Of a DNA stretch of 64,000 bases, positions 33,573 to 45,777 are shown piece after piece; position 1 is the stretch's first letter, and each line of letters begins with the position of its first letter. Under the pieces are notes generated by a model. That model did not search any database. It was not told the origin of the DNA and saw only the letters and a program-made list of their open reading frames with translations. A program made the translations under genes and the position numbers. Origin of the DNA: Protonemura montana (Eukaryota > Arthropoda > Insecta > Plecoptera > Nemouridae); NCBI GenBank assembly GCA_947568835.1, contig OX387610.1, positions 5,620,001-5,684,000 on the forward strand, written 5' to 3'.

Positions 33573-33695
33573 ATCCTCTCAAAAATGCTTCCTCCGATTA
33601 GCCGAATTAATTAGAGCAACCCCCGCGATTAAAGGAGGTCAGGGTTCTAGTCCCCGTTTGGGCACAATTTTTCAGAGGTTCCCTATAGTAAAATA
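33573..33695 (-). mobile_element. Inverted-arm element, diverged copy 5 with tRNA-like core
   Basis: CCTCTCAAAAATGCTTCC, a tRNA-like core, then ATTTTTCAGAGGTTCCCTAT and AGTAAAATAAC match the arms of copies 1 and 4 with substitutions. The core (about 33588-33664, read on the plus strand) keeps GATTAGCC, TTAGAGCAACCCCCGCGATT and the T arm AGGGTTCTAGTCCCCGTTTG. Its anticodon-loop word CCGCGAT is the same as in copy 1, so the core was in the element before the copies diverged. Confidence 0.55.
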
Positions 33696-33729
33696 ACCAA
33701 TCAGAAAATTTTTTTGTTTGCTGAACCGT

Positions 33730-33838
33730 CTTTGTGCTAGCGCCGGGTTTTCCCATCTAAGCTCGGTTAGGTTCATCATCACCACATTCCCCGACGCCAT
33801 TAGAGCCTGCGCCACATCGCCCGTTGTGAAAACAAATC
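33730..33838 (+). mobile_element. 5S-SINE tail fragment
   Basis: GCCGGGTTTTCCCATCTAAG, TCGGTTAGGTTCATCATCAC, CCCCGACGCCATTAGAGCC and CCACATCGCCCGTTGTGAAA match the distal third of the SINE. It lies directly after the inverted-arm element. Confidence 0.7.
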
Positions 33839-36800
33839 AAAGAAGTAACAAAGTTACCTTTTAAAGCAACATGTAGTCATTCTTCCTGGTGTTCGCATCC
33901 CTTGAGTGACATACAGGGCTCTGTGCATTTCCTGGGACAAACTTGCAGACGAGCACACGGCTTCCTGTATTCACGCTGTAATTTGCATGTCATTGGCACA
34001 CTTTTATGTCGCTCACAACTCTAGGTTGCCGTGAACGAAATGTGAATTACCTTACTCGAGTTTGTCTATGTCTTTTGCATAAAAGGTACTTTTTTTTTTT
34101 TTTTTTTTTTTTTGGTAAATAGTTGAAATTGGCGGTTGGAATATGTTATGAAGTTAATGTCTGCTAGTTTTTTTTTTTTAAGTTGATTTTGGTTCTGTCT
34201 TGATGACAGAAAGATGGCGCAGTTTTCGGTTGCTATATAAACACTCGAAGATTCGTTGCTTGTCGCAGATGCTTATGAAACCATCACTTTTTACAGAATT
34301 CATCAACAAATTACTGCAATGCATCTCTTAACGCTTGAAATGTAGATTTTGCTCCATGTTTGGGTTCAAAATTTAGAACATGTTGGCTTTGACTGTTTAA
34401 TTGTTTCATGAAGTCATGAAGTCTTAACTAAAAACAATGAAAATATACTCTTCAGCATATTGCCGAAGACTGCCGAAGATTGCCGTTGTACATGGGTTGC
34501 TATTAGACTAAATTTCAATGTTTAAATTTTTCCCTTTACTATGGTGGCGCTCTCAACGGCGTACGCGAGAAACGAAAAAAGTCACATGTTAATCACGAAA
34601 CGTTCTTGTTGCCAGAGGGTTTCTGATAATCGTTTTGGAAATTCCAAAAACTCTTACGAATACCTCGAGGAATTACGCTCATTATTATATCCATTGGCGT
34701 TTTTTTTTTTATGTGCTTTGACCTGGTTTTAAGATACAATAGCTGAAGAATATTTAATATATTGGCTAGAAGATGTCACGCACAATATTTTAAATAAGTG
34801 ACAGTTACTAGTGAATTCAAAAGCAAGATGTAAAATAATTCTACGGATAAGCTAGTTGAAACGATGGGTTAAGATCAGTAAATTTGTCTCACAGTTGTGT
34901 TAATTTAATAGATTCCATTTGAAAATACCCGTAACCTTGACCTCCAATGACTTTGGTAAATTTAAAATTATATAGCTTATCTTTATTGCATTATACGATG
35001 GAGGTATATTTACGATTAAATTACAGGTAGGTACGTTTCATAAAATTACCGATTCGAACTTGTAAATACCTACACCTATAATTGTAGGTCGTTAAGAAGG
35101 TAATTGGCTTTGCGTTCGAAATAATACGATGTTCTTGAAAATGGACAAATTTCAGGGAAATTATTCTGAGAAAAATCGAGAAAAACTCTGTGCTCCAAAA
35201 AATATTTTTCAAACGGGATTTTTTTTGTTTTTTCACAGTGTTTTGTAACATGTGCACTGCAGTTATCTCTTTGCCTAGGCTTCCTGGATGCCTGTTAACA
35301 GATTTCAAGGTCAATAGTTAAAAAAAATTAACGCATTTAAATCAACTAACGCAAATTCCACTAACATAATATAGCGTGATGTTTCCAAGTTGTCTGAATT
35401 TCTGGATGGGTTCGGATGAAACCTACAACTAACGAAGAAAGAATTAGATGAGCCCAAAATTCGTATACCCCGTGAAACAGAGGTTTCCACCGGATGTCCC
35501 CTTTCCACACCCCTTAACGCCGTGCCTTGTGTAATAAGGAGCGGTACTCAAACCCCTCCCCCCCCCCCCCCGCCTCTCCTACCCCACGCCATCCCTATTC
35601 AGTTTTTTTGATACTCATATGAATTCCCCGTCGTAGTCCCCCCTTTCGAAGACACAAAGGAGATTGTCACAAGGGAGAGACTTTTCCGAGCGAGCGGGAA
35701 AACTGGCTTAGTCGCGGAAAATCAGGGAGTGCGCGTTATGGACTTTATGCACTAGGTGGAAAATTTCAGGCGTTCATTTTCATTTGGGAACAGTGGGATG
35801 CACGTTATTCGGGATGAAAAGTTGGTTGGGGGAAATTTTTTTTATCTTACCCTATATGTAGGAATTTATTGGTGCGGTTCTATAATATATTTTGGTGTCT
35901 AAATGGTGATTTTTAAGATTTGTGTAGTCAAGCTTCCAGGATATCTTCTCGGCCTCCTGCCTCGGACTCTGCAGGAGCGAAAGTTTAATATAGGCAGCCA
36001 TCTGTAAGAGTGTAAATATGTGGGTTTTTTTCTCAAAATTTAACCTAAATGGAGAGAGCAGTTGGATTGAAAACCTAACCTCAAAATGTATGTCGAAAGT
36101 CCAATCTTTATCGCTGACGACTGCTCTTTTGTTTGTCAGTTTTTAACTGTTTTAAAGAGCAGAAAAAAAATCAAACTATTTGTGGAATTTGCTTTAAATT
36201 TCAAATACTTCCAATGGGCAAAATAGTTTATTATTGGGAACAATTTTACCTGTCGTTAAAGTTTAATGAAAGATGTCGTAGTCAGCGGATCACTGTACAA
36301 ATTTGTTAGCAAAAAAGTTGTTTTCAGATTGAGCAAAAGAAAATGATTTTCTCTTAAATATCTATTTTTTTGGCAAGTTGCACGAGAAAATCATAAAAAA
36401 AAAAATGTCTTGGTTTTGTTGGAAATCTTTTCCTCGACACTCTGTTCTCTCGTTTCAAACGTTCAAACGTTAATTCAAGTATCGCAGTGCCTAGTCGACC
36501 GTGAAAATTATTCGACGAATAACAGCGATTTTTCCGCCCTCCGAGAGCCAAACGACTTTTCTTTCGTCAACTGCCGCGCAAAACGTTCAGGAAAACGCGC
36601 TTGATGTGAAAGTAAATAGGGAAGATAATTTTTTATGACAAACCCGCGCCCTGGAGAGCAAATAGGATCAGTGCTTTTGTGCACGCGAGGAAAAAGTTCT
36701 CTTGAGAAGATTTCCTCGGCGATCATTTTCCGAGTTGATTTTTTCCGTCCGCTTTTCCGCTGGTTTGAATGGCCGAATCAATATTCGTTCGACTTACGGC

Positions 36801-36881
36801 TGGGATGCTGAACAAGAACATCGCAAGATGTTTACGAGAAAATTCACTCACATTTCCTAGCAATATTTTACTCGATTTTAG
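33839..36881. other. AT-rich non-coding DNA
   Basis: Long T runs at 34088-34113 (26 T) and about 34169-34179. A C run of about 14 near 35559-35571. Frames of 63-97 codons at 34541, 35021, 35311, 36354, 36410 and 36508 partly overlap one another and lack recognisable domains. Confidence 0.45.
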
Positions 36882-36945
36882 TGTTTCTGAAGTTAAGCAA
36901 CACTCGAGTGGAGACGGGTGTTGGTTGGGTGACCTCAGACTTAAA
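36882..36945 (+). pseudogene. 5S-like head without SINE body
   Basis: TTTCTGAAGTTAAGCAACAC and GTGTTGGTTGGGTGACC resemble the 5S head of the SINE (or 5S rRNA), but nothing of the SINE body follows. It is either a SINE truncated at its 3' side or a separate 5S-derived fragment. SINEs copied by target-primed reverse transcription normally lose the 5' side, so this truncation is unusual. Confidence 0.5.
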
Positions 36946-37497
36946 TCTTGTTTTTTTCTTTGGTAGACATGGAACGAGTTTGCCGGTGATTGGTTTAATC
37001 GCTTTTTTCCCTAACACGTCCTGAATATCCTTCATCAACCAAGGGAAGTTCTTAAAGTTGCATATTTTTGAGATTTTTTTTTGAGTCTATGCAATAGTTC
37101 AAAAAAATGCTATCGAAAAATAGTTTCCAAAATTTGTTTTACAAAATTTGTGACAGGTACTAAGTTCTTTAAAAGGATAATTTTGCTCGACCGACTTGAC
37201 ATCCCATCAGAAATAACCAACAAAGGGGTGCCTTCAAATTCAAAAGTTTATTTTTATTTTATTTTTTTACTTTATTTTTTTAATTAAATTGCGAAATAAA
37301 CCACTCATCTCTGGGCATAACGTATTATGGCCACATGACCCTGTTCATCGACTTTTCTAGCCCCCAAATGTCGGTTAGCTTTGACATAACCCCAAAGCTC
37401 AATTACCGGTCAAGCCCATGCACCACAAACCTATTAACAGGTCCAAGCACTTAGTTAATCCTGAATCCTGAATTGGTAGGTCCTAATGGAATTTCGT
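36946..37497. other. AT-rich non-coding DNA
   Basis: A T/A-rich low-complexity tract lies at about 37245-37290. No gene was seen. Confidence 0.45.
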
Positions 37498-37925
37498 GTT
37501 TCCTGTCCATACACGTGTTGGAAACACGGTGTACGTGAGATCGCCTACACATGACCATCATACACATGACCATCATACAAATGACCATCATACACATGGC
37601 CAGTTCTGTTCGGGAGGGAAGTTAGGAGGGATAAAAGTTAGTACAGCAACTTCATTCGCCTTGCTTATCAACCTCTCGACAGTATAGATTTGTGGAGGAA
37701 TCCTGCTGTTCACGTGGCACCGTCCTTCGGAAGGAACGTTAAGCCAGTGGTCCACTTGGTGCTCTTCGACAGGAGTAGGCTACGTGCCGACGCCTGCGTT
37801 CCCCTCTTCCCTTCTTGGCTAGGTTAGCTTCATCATCATCCACTTATTCACCGACGCACCAGTGCCACATGGCCTGTAGTAAAAACAGTGCGTCGTTAAA
37901 CACAATAATCAATCAATCAACCAAA
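37498..37925 (+). mobile_element. 5S-SINE with lost internal promoter and 15-bp reiteration
   Basis: The leader (GTGTTGGAAACACGGTG, GTGAGATCGCC) jumps directly to four copies of about 15 bases, TACACATGACCATCA, then CCAGTTCTGTTCGGGAGGGA and the complete body and tail to AAACACAATAATCAATCAAT. The 5S segment carrying AAGTTAAGC and TGGATGGGTGACC is absent, so this copy should not be transcribable from its own promoter. The tail is otherwise one of the best preserved. Confidence 0.85.
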
Positions 37926-39004
37926 TAAATCACTTCGAAATGCATAGGTCTATCGAATTGATGATATTTTCACTAGGGATTTAATGTTTTCAGCAGAAAG
38001 CAATATCATCGAAGTCATCTAAAAAAAAGCTTGACATCATTTTAGTCTTGTATTCTCTTTGTATGTCTCATGTTCATTTGTTTAGTGATACTGAGATGAA
38101 AGGAGATCGTGGATGAAAGAGGTCTCGGTAAAAGCAGGCGACGGACAAAGTGCACGTGATGATAGATATGGGTACATGAACGGGAGGGGTTGAAATATTG
38201 ATGAAAAATCCCTGCATATGTACCTTGGAGAAATTTAGATGGAGTCCTTTGACGATTTTTGTCCTGATAAAAACATGAAAACGCGTTATGAGGCGTATAT
38301 ATATACTATAAAACTTGACGTCAGGGGTTGGATCGAAGAAATTGGCTTTAAATTGTCGGTACAAAATTTTAATTTTTTTAATATTAGACGCTTTCTGTGG
38401 AAAAGTCTTTGAAAAATATTATCATCAAGTCTTTTGAAAAATGTTTTCCTTTTATTAAATATTTCGAAACGATTTTCTGGGTGGTATTTCTTGCGCTGCC
38501 TGCCTGCGGATTGGATCCGTTGACTTGCCAATCCGTGGTCAACGCAAGGATTGGATATCTCCAATACCGATCCGAAACCATATCCAATTCGCGATTTTTC
38601 TATATTTGATCAACTTTTAACTTACATTTAATTGTACCGTCTTTCATAAAATTAAGTACATGTTGGCTACGAAGTTCTTAAGTAATAAACCGGGTTACCG
38701 AAAATGAACTCCTACACCGTTCGCCAGCGACGGTGCGGGGCACACCAGCAGAATTCACTCTTTGAAGCTCGAAATTCTTTCAAACAAAATGAGTTACTCT
38801 GTGATCTCTTTTATGCTTTACACTCTTGTAATTAGACACTCGACGGATGTTTAATTGATCTTTCTAGAAGTACAGAAGCCAGTGTAATTAGCCTCCTCAC
38901 AACTTGTTTCCCAATTCTCAGTCCCGGCTCATTCCAGTGGCGTCGGGTACGGTCGCGCAAACACCTTTGCAATTGGGATGGTAACGGGTCTTTTATTGTT
39001 GTAT
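37926..39004. other. Unassigned DNA
   Basis: Frames at 38074-38609 overlap on both strands; none has a recognisable domain. A direct repeat of GGATTGGAT lies at about 38508-38557. Confidence 0.4.
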
Positions 39005-39320
39005 TTGTCACCTTTGGACATAAAGCTATAGGTTAAGTCAAAGTCACAGTGCTAATGTTAAAAGTTCTGGCTCCTTGGTAACGGTAGTGACCACCCGATG
39101 GCGCTTGCTGCCGTCCTTTTTAACAAAACCTCTACAAATCAATAAAAACTACTTAAAACTACCGATCTGTGTTTATCAATCGTTGAGGTTAGCATAAGTG
39201 AAGATTAATTGAGCGTAAACCAATCTCAAATGCGAGAAATCTGCGAGAAATCACGAAATTAAATTTCCCAACACTCAAAACGACGGAAACCACACCTAGT
39301 ATTATCATCGACTACCCTAC
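39005..39320 (-). mobile_element. Small-element family A, long copy
   Basis: AAAGTCACAGTGCTAATGTT, CTCCTTGGTAACGGTAGTG, GATGGCGCTTGCTGCCGTCC, AACAAAACCTCTACAAATCA, ACTACCGATCTGTG, TTGAGCGTAAACCAATCTCA, AATGCGAGAAATCTGCGAGA and CACACCTAGTATTATCATCG occur in order. Its right end is the inverse of the left end at 12510, which supports terminal inverted repeats. Confidence 0.72.
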
Positions 39321-41766
39321 TTTTTTGCGGAGACCATGTTTAACATAAGCGATGAAACTCCAGACCATACTTATGGACCTAATGGTAATAATGAGTGTAC
39401 CAATTTAAAAGCTAACGAAGATGACTGCCAGCGACGCCACTGCCACCGGAGGGCAAACCAACAACTTTAAATCGCAGCAGCATTGGCATCCGCTACTGTG
39501 CCTTCCTATCTCACCTATATCGAGAACAGGAAGGCGTTTGGTTCTGAAAAGATTTCTGTTCTTCTAAGTGATGGACATTTTTATAATTATTTGTATTCTT
39601 TTGAAGAGCATTGAAACATTAGAGGTGTGGATTCGCACTGTTTTAACTTTAACAGATAAAAATCAGAATGGCAAGGAAACTTTGTTTCTTTAAACATCAA
39701 TGAACGAACTACCTTTGTAATCAAGTCATGCTCTTTTCTAAATGTCAATTCTTTGATATGGTAAGTGTTTAATATTTTCTTTTAGCGCGCTTTTCTATTA
39801 TTATAATTAAAAAAAAAGTTAAATGGCGGCACTTCTGCTTTGATCTAGACTGTAGTATAATGTTCAAACTTGGACTTAATGGACAATGATAAGAAATAAT
39901 TTTCACAATAAAAACCATACTGAAAAAATTAAGGAGTACCGGAATTGGTGCGAAAATTAATAATGCAGTCACTGGATTTCCCGTCTTCTCAGCAGCAACA
40001 AGTTTTGCCTTCTAGTTCTGAGTTCACCTATCTTGCAATTAGACATGTAATATCTTCACCCCGAGATCACGAAGACGCTGCTGGTAACCTGAGCCGGCTG
40101 GTAATTAAGGTTTAACTCTCGATGTTAATTAAAAGTTAAAAGTGATCTCGCTTTGAATGTAGACTGGGAATTCGACTCGGATTTGCTGAGAGGGGACTGG
40201 GTTTTAGTTCGTTTTGAAGACAGAGAAGTTTTGTGTTTTGCTATTATAATGAACTTCAGTGCTGGGGCTGGGAACGATGGGATTGAGACGGTGGGTTAAG
40301 GTTTACTGGAGACGGAATTTGGGGGTTTGTGCAAACGTTCCGAGGAGAACGCTGAGCGTTGGGTAAATTGTAAAATTCTCACGTGATTTTTCGAAACTAA
40401 CAATTAAAAAACTTTTCTATATCAATTTGTGCGCATTAAAAACATACGTTTTGTGTTTTTGTAAGATTTTTATTTGCAGATTTATGTATTATTATTATTA
40501 TTGTTGTTTGCTCGTGCCTTTTTTGCAAACATCAACTGTCAGCCACGTCAAATTTGCCAAATTCTTTCAAAAAATGTCTGGTAATCGAGTATTTTTTTAA
40601 CTGCAGCGTTAAGAAAAATGATTTGTATATTTTGATTTCTGTAACGTTTTTTTTTGACAATTTGGCAAGTGACAATTTGCTTATAATTGAATGTCGATTT
40701 CAAGACCATTCAGTATCAGCAAGTATCAGCGAGTTCTTAGTTAGTGCCCTTATACCTGTTTTGACAAGCTGTAGGGTCGGACTCAAACAATGGATTTTGA
40801 TTTCCAGATGGCAAATCTTGCGCGTCGTAAAAAACAGACAGAAAAAAAACAGATCAACTTTATCTACACTTGGGAAAAATTAAAATAATCTACATTTGAT
40901 CGTGGAGAGACAGTCTCCCTGTCTCTCATTGCCCTTGCCCCTCTACCAAGCCGGTCCCCCAAATACTCTATCAAAAAAAAAATGAATGAAGACGCTTGAA
41001 GATTTTCAATAACCATGAAATCTCCTTTTAATGATTGGCCAACTTCAAACTTGTTTTTATTGTATTCTCGAACAAAAAAAAAATCTCAAAAACTTTTCTA
41101 AAGTCTCCTCCAAACCACGGCTAAAAAAAATCTCTTATTTACACCCTATTTTTTGACATATTTCCTCGAGTGCTGTCATCTACACCCTTCGACACAACGC
41201 TCCCAGCGCAATTAGTCTCCGACCCCCCAAACGTTGATCCCCCTAATTTAGGCACTCGCTGCCCTCTCCACGTCAAATCCACACCACTTGTAGCTCGATC
41301 ATGGTTACCGGTGAAAGGGGCGGAGCATCTCATGGCCACTCGATCAACCAACCACCGCTCTGTGTCTCGAGGCCAACCTTTTCGCCAATCACTGAGCCGC
41401 TATCAAAAAATATACAAACTCAAAGAAGTCCTTGAAGGGTTGTTGGCCTCCCGTGGGACCACATCAAACAGGGTCACCCTTTTTTTATGAGCTTTGGCGG
41501 CTTCCTTTATACCGACGGATGCACAGACTTTTCCTTTTTTTTATCCGGGAATTTTCGGCGTCGACTTTCATTCTCTGGTTCACAAAAACCTGACAGAGGT
41601 GTTTCCTTTTATAAAGCTGCTACTTCATTTCTTTTCTGAATAATTAAACTTGATATGACAAACCACTCAACTGAGTTCAGTTTCATTTTTCTTTGCCGGT
41701 GTAACTGTAAGATATGGCGCATCCCAAAAACACAAATGCATTGCTTTTTAAAGTTGGGAAGTGTTT
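39321..41766. other. Unassigned DNA
   Basis: An ATT microsatellite lies at about 40487-40501. The longest frame, 106 codons on the plus strand (41170-41490), overlaps a 70-codon minus-strand frame (41139-41351) in DNA of even composition. I recognise no domain in either. Confidence 0.4.
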
Positions 41767-42070
41767 GATTCGTGTTTATCTGGTCAGGTGTCAACATTTT
41801 AATTCGTCTCGACTCGACCATCTACGCTTTTTTGCCAACTCGCAAACGTACCCCCACTTTTTCCCATCAGGTAAACCAGTGATCTTAAAAAAAATGTATT
41901 ACCTTCGATGGGAGATACATTTGACAACGACACCAAATCAGTCAATTCTAACAGCAAACATTTTTCAGAGGTATTTAATTCTAAAAATGAGTGAAAAACG
42001 ACCCGTCATTGGAAATCAATACACGTCGAGATTTTGGGATACACTATACGAGCAATATTTTCATATTTCT
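41767..42070 (+). repeat. Dispersed repeat E, copy 1
   Basis: GATTCGTGTTTATCTGGTCA, CTCGACTCGACCATCTACGC, ACCAAATCAGTCAATTCTAA, GAAATCAATACACGTCGAG and TTTTGGGATACACTATACGA have counterparts in order at 49288-49553. A 146-codon frame (41714-42154) covers it, but the second copy has no such frame, so the frame is probably not coding. Confidence 0.6.
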
Positions 42071-42693
42071 ACCATCAAAGAGCTTCGTTTTCTGTACCTT
42101 TTTGCTATGACAGCCAAGAGCCGCGGCCAGAATTTTAAACGCAAACTGAATTGATTAAGTCCCTCACAGAACTTCACGTTTAACTGGCATGGTAACGACA
42201 AACATTTCCACATTTCAAAGCGGAGAGCGACGTTAATTTTAAACGCAACGACTTTGCAGACGATCGGTGAAATGGATCTCAATGCGATTTAGTTGCCGAG
42301 CGCGATACCGTCTTTTAACTGCTTTTATGATGGCCGATAATTTCTTATCCTAAAAGCTTTTCTACCCTTATGTGTCAAAGCCCTCGAGGTTTTCTTGCAC
42401 AAACTCTCAAGACTTTACATATCTATAAAACATGATCACTTAGAATGTTAATTTGGTAATTTATTTTGCAATCAAGTTTAATTAGAGATGTTTTAACATG
42501 AGATTTAAACCTAGTTTAATTGAGTCAATTTAGGCTACGCCTAACAAGGACTCATCCCTCCTTATGGATTTTGACTTAACATCTCATTTAGGCCATAGTT
42601 AAATTCCATGACGTGCGGTTAGGTTACACTTGGAATTGATCATTTCGAACTTTGTCGACAAATTTTTCATTATTCTGGCGCCTTTGGTTCGAT
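42071..42693. other. Unassigned DNA
   Basis: ATTTAGG, TTTAATTAGAG and CATCTCATTTAGG words are repeated between 42470 and 42600. No gene. Confidence 0.4.
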
Positions 42694-43281
42694 AAATGGA
42701 ATATCGGTGTGAGCTTTATCTGCGGTAGCCTTTGCCCCTAACTGATGGAATATCTGTGTAAGAAGCTTACATATAAAATATCCGTGGTAGCCTTTACCCC
42801 ATAAGAATCGAATATCAGTGCAATCTTTATCTGAGGTAGCCTTTACCCCATAAGAATGGAATAACTGTGTAAGCTTTATCTGTGGTAGTCTTTGCCTCAT
42901 AAGGATGAAATAACTGTGTAAGCTTTATCTGTGGTAGTCTTTGCCTCATAAGGATGGAATAACTGTGTAAGCTTTATCTGTGATAGCCTTTACCCAATAG
43001 GAATGGAATATCTGTGTAAGCTTTATCTGTGGTAGCCTTTGCCCCTAGCTGATGGAATATTTGTGTAAGAAGCTTACATGTACAATATCCGTGGTAGTCT
43101 TTACCCCATAAGCATGGAATATCTGTGTAAGCTTTATCTGTGATAGCCTTTACCCAATAGGAATGGAATATCTCTGTAAGCTTTATCTGTGGTAGCCTTT
43201 ACCCCACAAGAATGGAATATCTGTGTAAGCTTTATCTGTGGTAGTCTTTGCCTCATAAGAACGGAATATCAGTGTACAATA
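42694..43281. repeat. 49-bp tandem repeat (about 12 units)
   Basis: The unit is GGAATATCTGTGTAAGCTTT, ATCTGTGGTAGCCTTTACCC, CATAAGAAT. Starts near 42858, 42907 and 42956 give a 49-base period. Two irregular units carrying AGAAGCTTACAT and AATATCCGTGG lie about 307 bases apart (42761, 43068), so part of the array looks duplicated as a block. Minus-strand frames of 76 and 85 codons cross it but are interrupted and unlike any protein I know. Confidence 0.9.
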
Positions 43282-44854
43282 TTTACACCTTGTCAACCCT
43301 GTGATTTCCCTTGAACACAAGAGCCGACAACCCCTCCCCCTCGAACGCACCCTGCCGGGCACGCATTTAAAACAACGTGAGAAGCCGGCACATATGGCCC
43401 CACGCCACCCTGCAAACAAAACAGTAGCACAACCCCCCAAGGCAAGCTATTTTCAGTCGCTGGCAGTGAACAAACCAAAACGCTGCAGCCAGTGGTATAC
43501 CGACAAAGAGAGATTTTGCCAGTGAACAATTTTACATAGTCTTCTTTATTTACATGAAAGTTTACATATCTTTGAAAAACGTATCAGGAACTACCACTTA
43601 TCTTTGAATATTTGTTGCAAAAGTTCACCCTACCGCGTTTAGGCAGTCGCTAGGAACGAATTCAATTAAAAAATAAGATAGAATTTATTTAAATAAAACA
43701 TCCCCTATTGCAAATTAAATGAACGCTAACTGGATTCTAAAAATTTTGTGGAGCTGTGTAAGAATTTACCTCTGGAATTTCTCTACACTGTATGCCTATG
43801 TCCCGAGCGGCTAGTTTCCGCCGTATACAAGTTAGTCAATCAAGGGTGTGGCTGTTTAGGGGTAGATAAGGGTGGCTGCCCCATCCGCCCACGCACCCCT
43901 CCCTTCCTTAAACCGGGGGTGTCTTATCTGAGACAATATGGTGGTATCGGGACGTACGACAAGTCCGGGATGATATTTTCATGTAGATGGATATTTTTTA
44001 TTATTCATTGAGTAAAGGGGACGATATCTTGGTCGGCCATGATGGTAAGGAGCCTAAAACTCAAGTATCTTCGCAAAGGCGCAGCAACGGACCTTTGTGT
44101 CCAGGCTGCAAAGTTTTCAAATGAGTGGGTTCATTTCAATTAAGAAAATAGTTGTTCCAATTTTAAAATATTTTGAAGGTAAATTACTCACGTTTTCTCT
44201 GAAATTTAGAGTTTTTGGATTTTCAACAGAATTACATTTTTCGTAAAAATACTTAATCATTTATGTCATATTAAAACGTAAGACGGCATTTCGTATTCTC
44301 GGTTAAGCTAGGTACGGTTCGTTTCTGTCTATGGTAAGGTTAGGTTTGATTAGGACCCAAAAGCATGCTTAAATGTTGTTACCCTTTGCTGAGGTGCGAA
44401 AAAAGTGATGGTCCAGGCATCTTGTACTAAAGTGTATCGATATTTCTGTGATCGTTTTGGGCAATGATGGTCGAAATTTGGACGACGGACAGAATGTTCG
44501 CTTGCGAAATATGATCTCGTGTGGTTGAAACGGGATAGTGTACGATAAGAGTGGCACTTTTTTCTCTTCAACTGTTTCTCGACTGTGAAATACTGCAAGA
44601 TAGTTTTGGGAAAAAAAAAACGGGATTGGATCTCTTCGTGTTCAGGTCGCGTCGTGTAGAGTTGGTTTCAACCATTTTTTGTCGCCCCGGGAATAGCTTA
44701 CGACCAAAGTTTCGAAATTAGCGTCACTTCAATTTTGTGTTTTTGAGTCGCGAGTGAAGTTTCTCTAATCTGTGAAGCGATTACCTAGAAATTGAAGAAT
44801 TCACGGAGCGTTCGCAATCATTGTAGACACAGAAACAACCTTAAGAAACTTTAT
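43282..44854. other. Unassigned DNA
   Basis: Opposed frames at 43183-43529 overlap in GC-richer DNA. An 87-codon frame at 43748-44011 has no recognisable domain. AGGTACGG/AAGGTTAGG words lie at about 44310-44345. Confidence 0.4.
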
Positions 44855-45283
44855 AAACGGTTCTCGTGAGATCACCGAAGTTAAGCAACACTGCGCTAAG
44901 TCAGGTATTGAATGTGACCACTGACCGTCATACACATGACCAGTTCTGTTCGGATGAGAGGTTGGAGCAATGAAAGTTAGTGTACACTGCACTCGCCTTG
45001 CTTATCAACCTCTCGACAGCATGGATATGTGGAGGAATCCTGTTGTTCACGTTGTACCGTTCATCGGAAGGGACGTTAAGCCGGTGGTCCACTTGGTGCT
45101 CTTCGACAAGAGTTAGCTATACCTACTGGCACCGGGTTTCCTCTCTTCCCTTCTAGGCTAAGTTAGGTTCATCATCAACGTCATAAGCATCCATTAAATC
45201 CCCGATCGCCATTAGACCAGTGCCACACTGCCCGATGTGAAAACATTGCATCGTTAAACCTTACAAACCAAATCAACTGTACA
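44855..45283 (+). mobile_element. 5S-derived SINE, near full length
   Basis: GTGAGATCACCGAAGTTAAG, CAACACTGCGCTAAGTCAGG, a shortened C-box region (ATTGAATGTGACC), then GTTCGGATGAGAGGTTGG, the GGGACGTTAAGCCGGTGGTC body word, CTCTTCCCTTCTAGGC, CATTAGACCAGTGCCACA and GCATCGTTAAACC. The GGATGGGTGACC word is damaged. Confidence 0.85.
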
Positions 45284-45777
45284 GCAGTTAGAAAATAAAT
45301 TTTTCCATAATCGACTTCTAAGACTTCTCAACTTTGATAGCAACATATACTGCAACTGCAGAAAACCTCAAAGTGTAACGATTTGCACCGAAAGAAGTGC
45401 ATCCAGTAGTTCTATGTCACGACGCCACGATGCATTTCATCTCTCACGACTCGCAAGTTGGTCCCTAGCATCGTTGTAATTAACTATTAATTGGGGCCAC
45501 CTAGCTAATTGGACGGCGACGACGACGACGTCGTCGTGATCTCGTGAGATCTGACTCCTCTACACGTAACTGCGCCCCGTGTGTTCCGTGCACTTCGGAG
45601 CTTAATTGACGAAGCCATGCACTGAACTAATTTACTTAACCCATTTTGTGAGTGCATCAACCGCTTAGAAGAGCACTAAAGGTGTTAGCAAGAACTGAAA
45701 TAAGTTTCTAGGTGAGTTTGTTTGCTTGGAGATTGGCGGTTGGACGTTTTAGGGCGAGATTTTCAAGCCCAGTTCCT
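45284..45777. other. Unassigned DNA with CpG-rich palindromes
   Basis: Perfect palindrome ACGACGACGTCGTCGT at 45522-45537 is followed by ATCTCGTGAGAT at 45539-45550, in a CpG-rich patch (45510-45600). A donor-like TTTCTAG|GTGAGT lies near 45710. A promoter with a short first exon is conceivable, but nothing else supports it. Confidence 0.3.

Noticed and set aside
33588-33664. Functional tRNA gene on the plus strand
   Set aside because: The acceptor and D stems are broken by substitutions, and the flanks match the inverted-arm element. Treated as a mobile-element core.
36882-36945. True 5S rRNA gene
   Set aside because: Only about 60 bases of a 5S-like head are present, with several mismatches and no terminator. 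It cannot encode a 5S rRNA.
41714-42154. 146-codon plus-strand frame
   Set aside because: It covers dispersed repeat E, whose other copy (49288-49553) has no matching frame. No recognisable domain.
42694-43281. Possible CRISPR array
   Set aside because: The units are adjacent, with no unique spacers between constant repeats, and the DNA is eukaryotic. The same applies to the 41-, 54- and 114-bp arrays.
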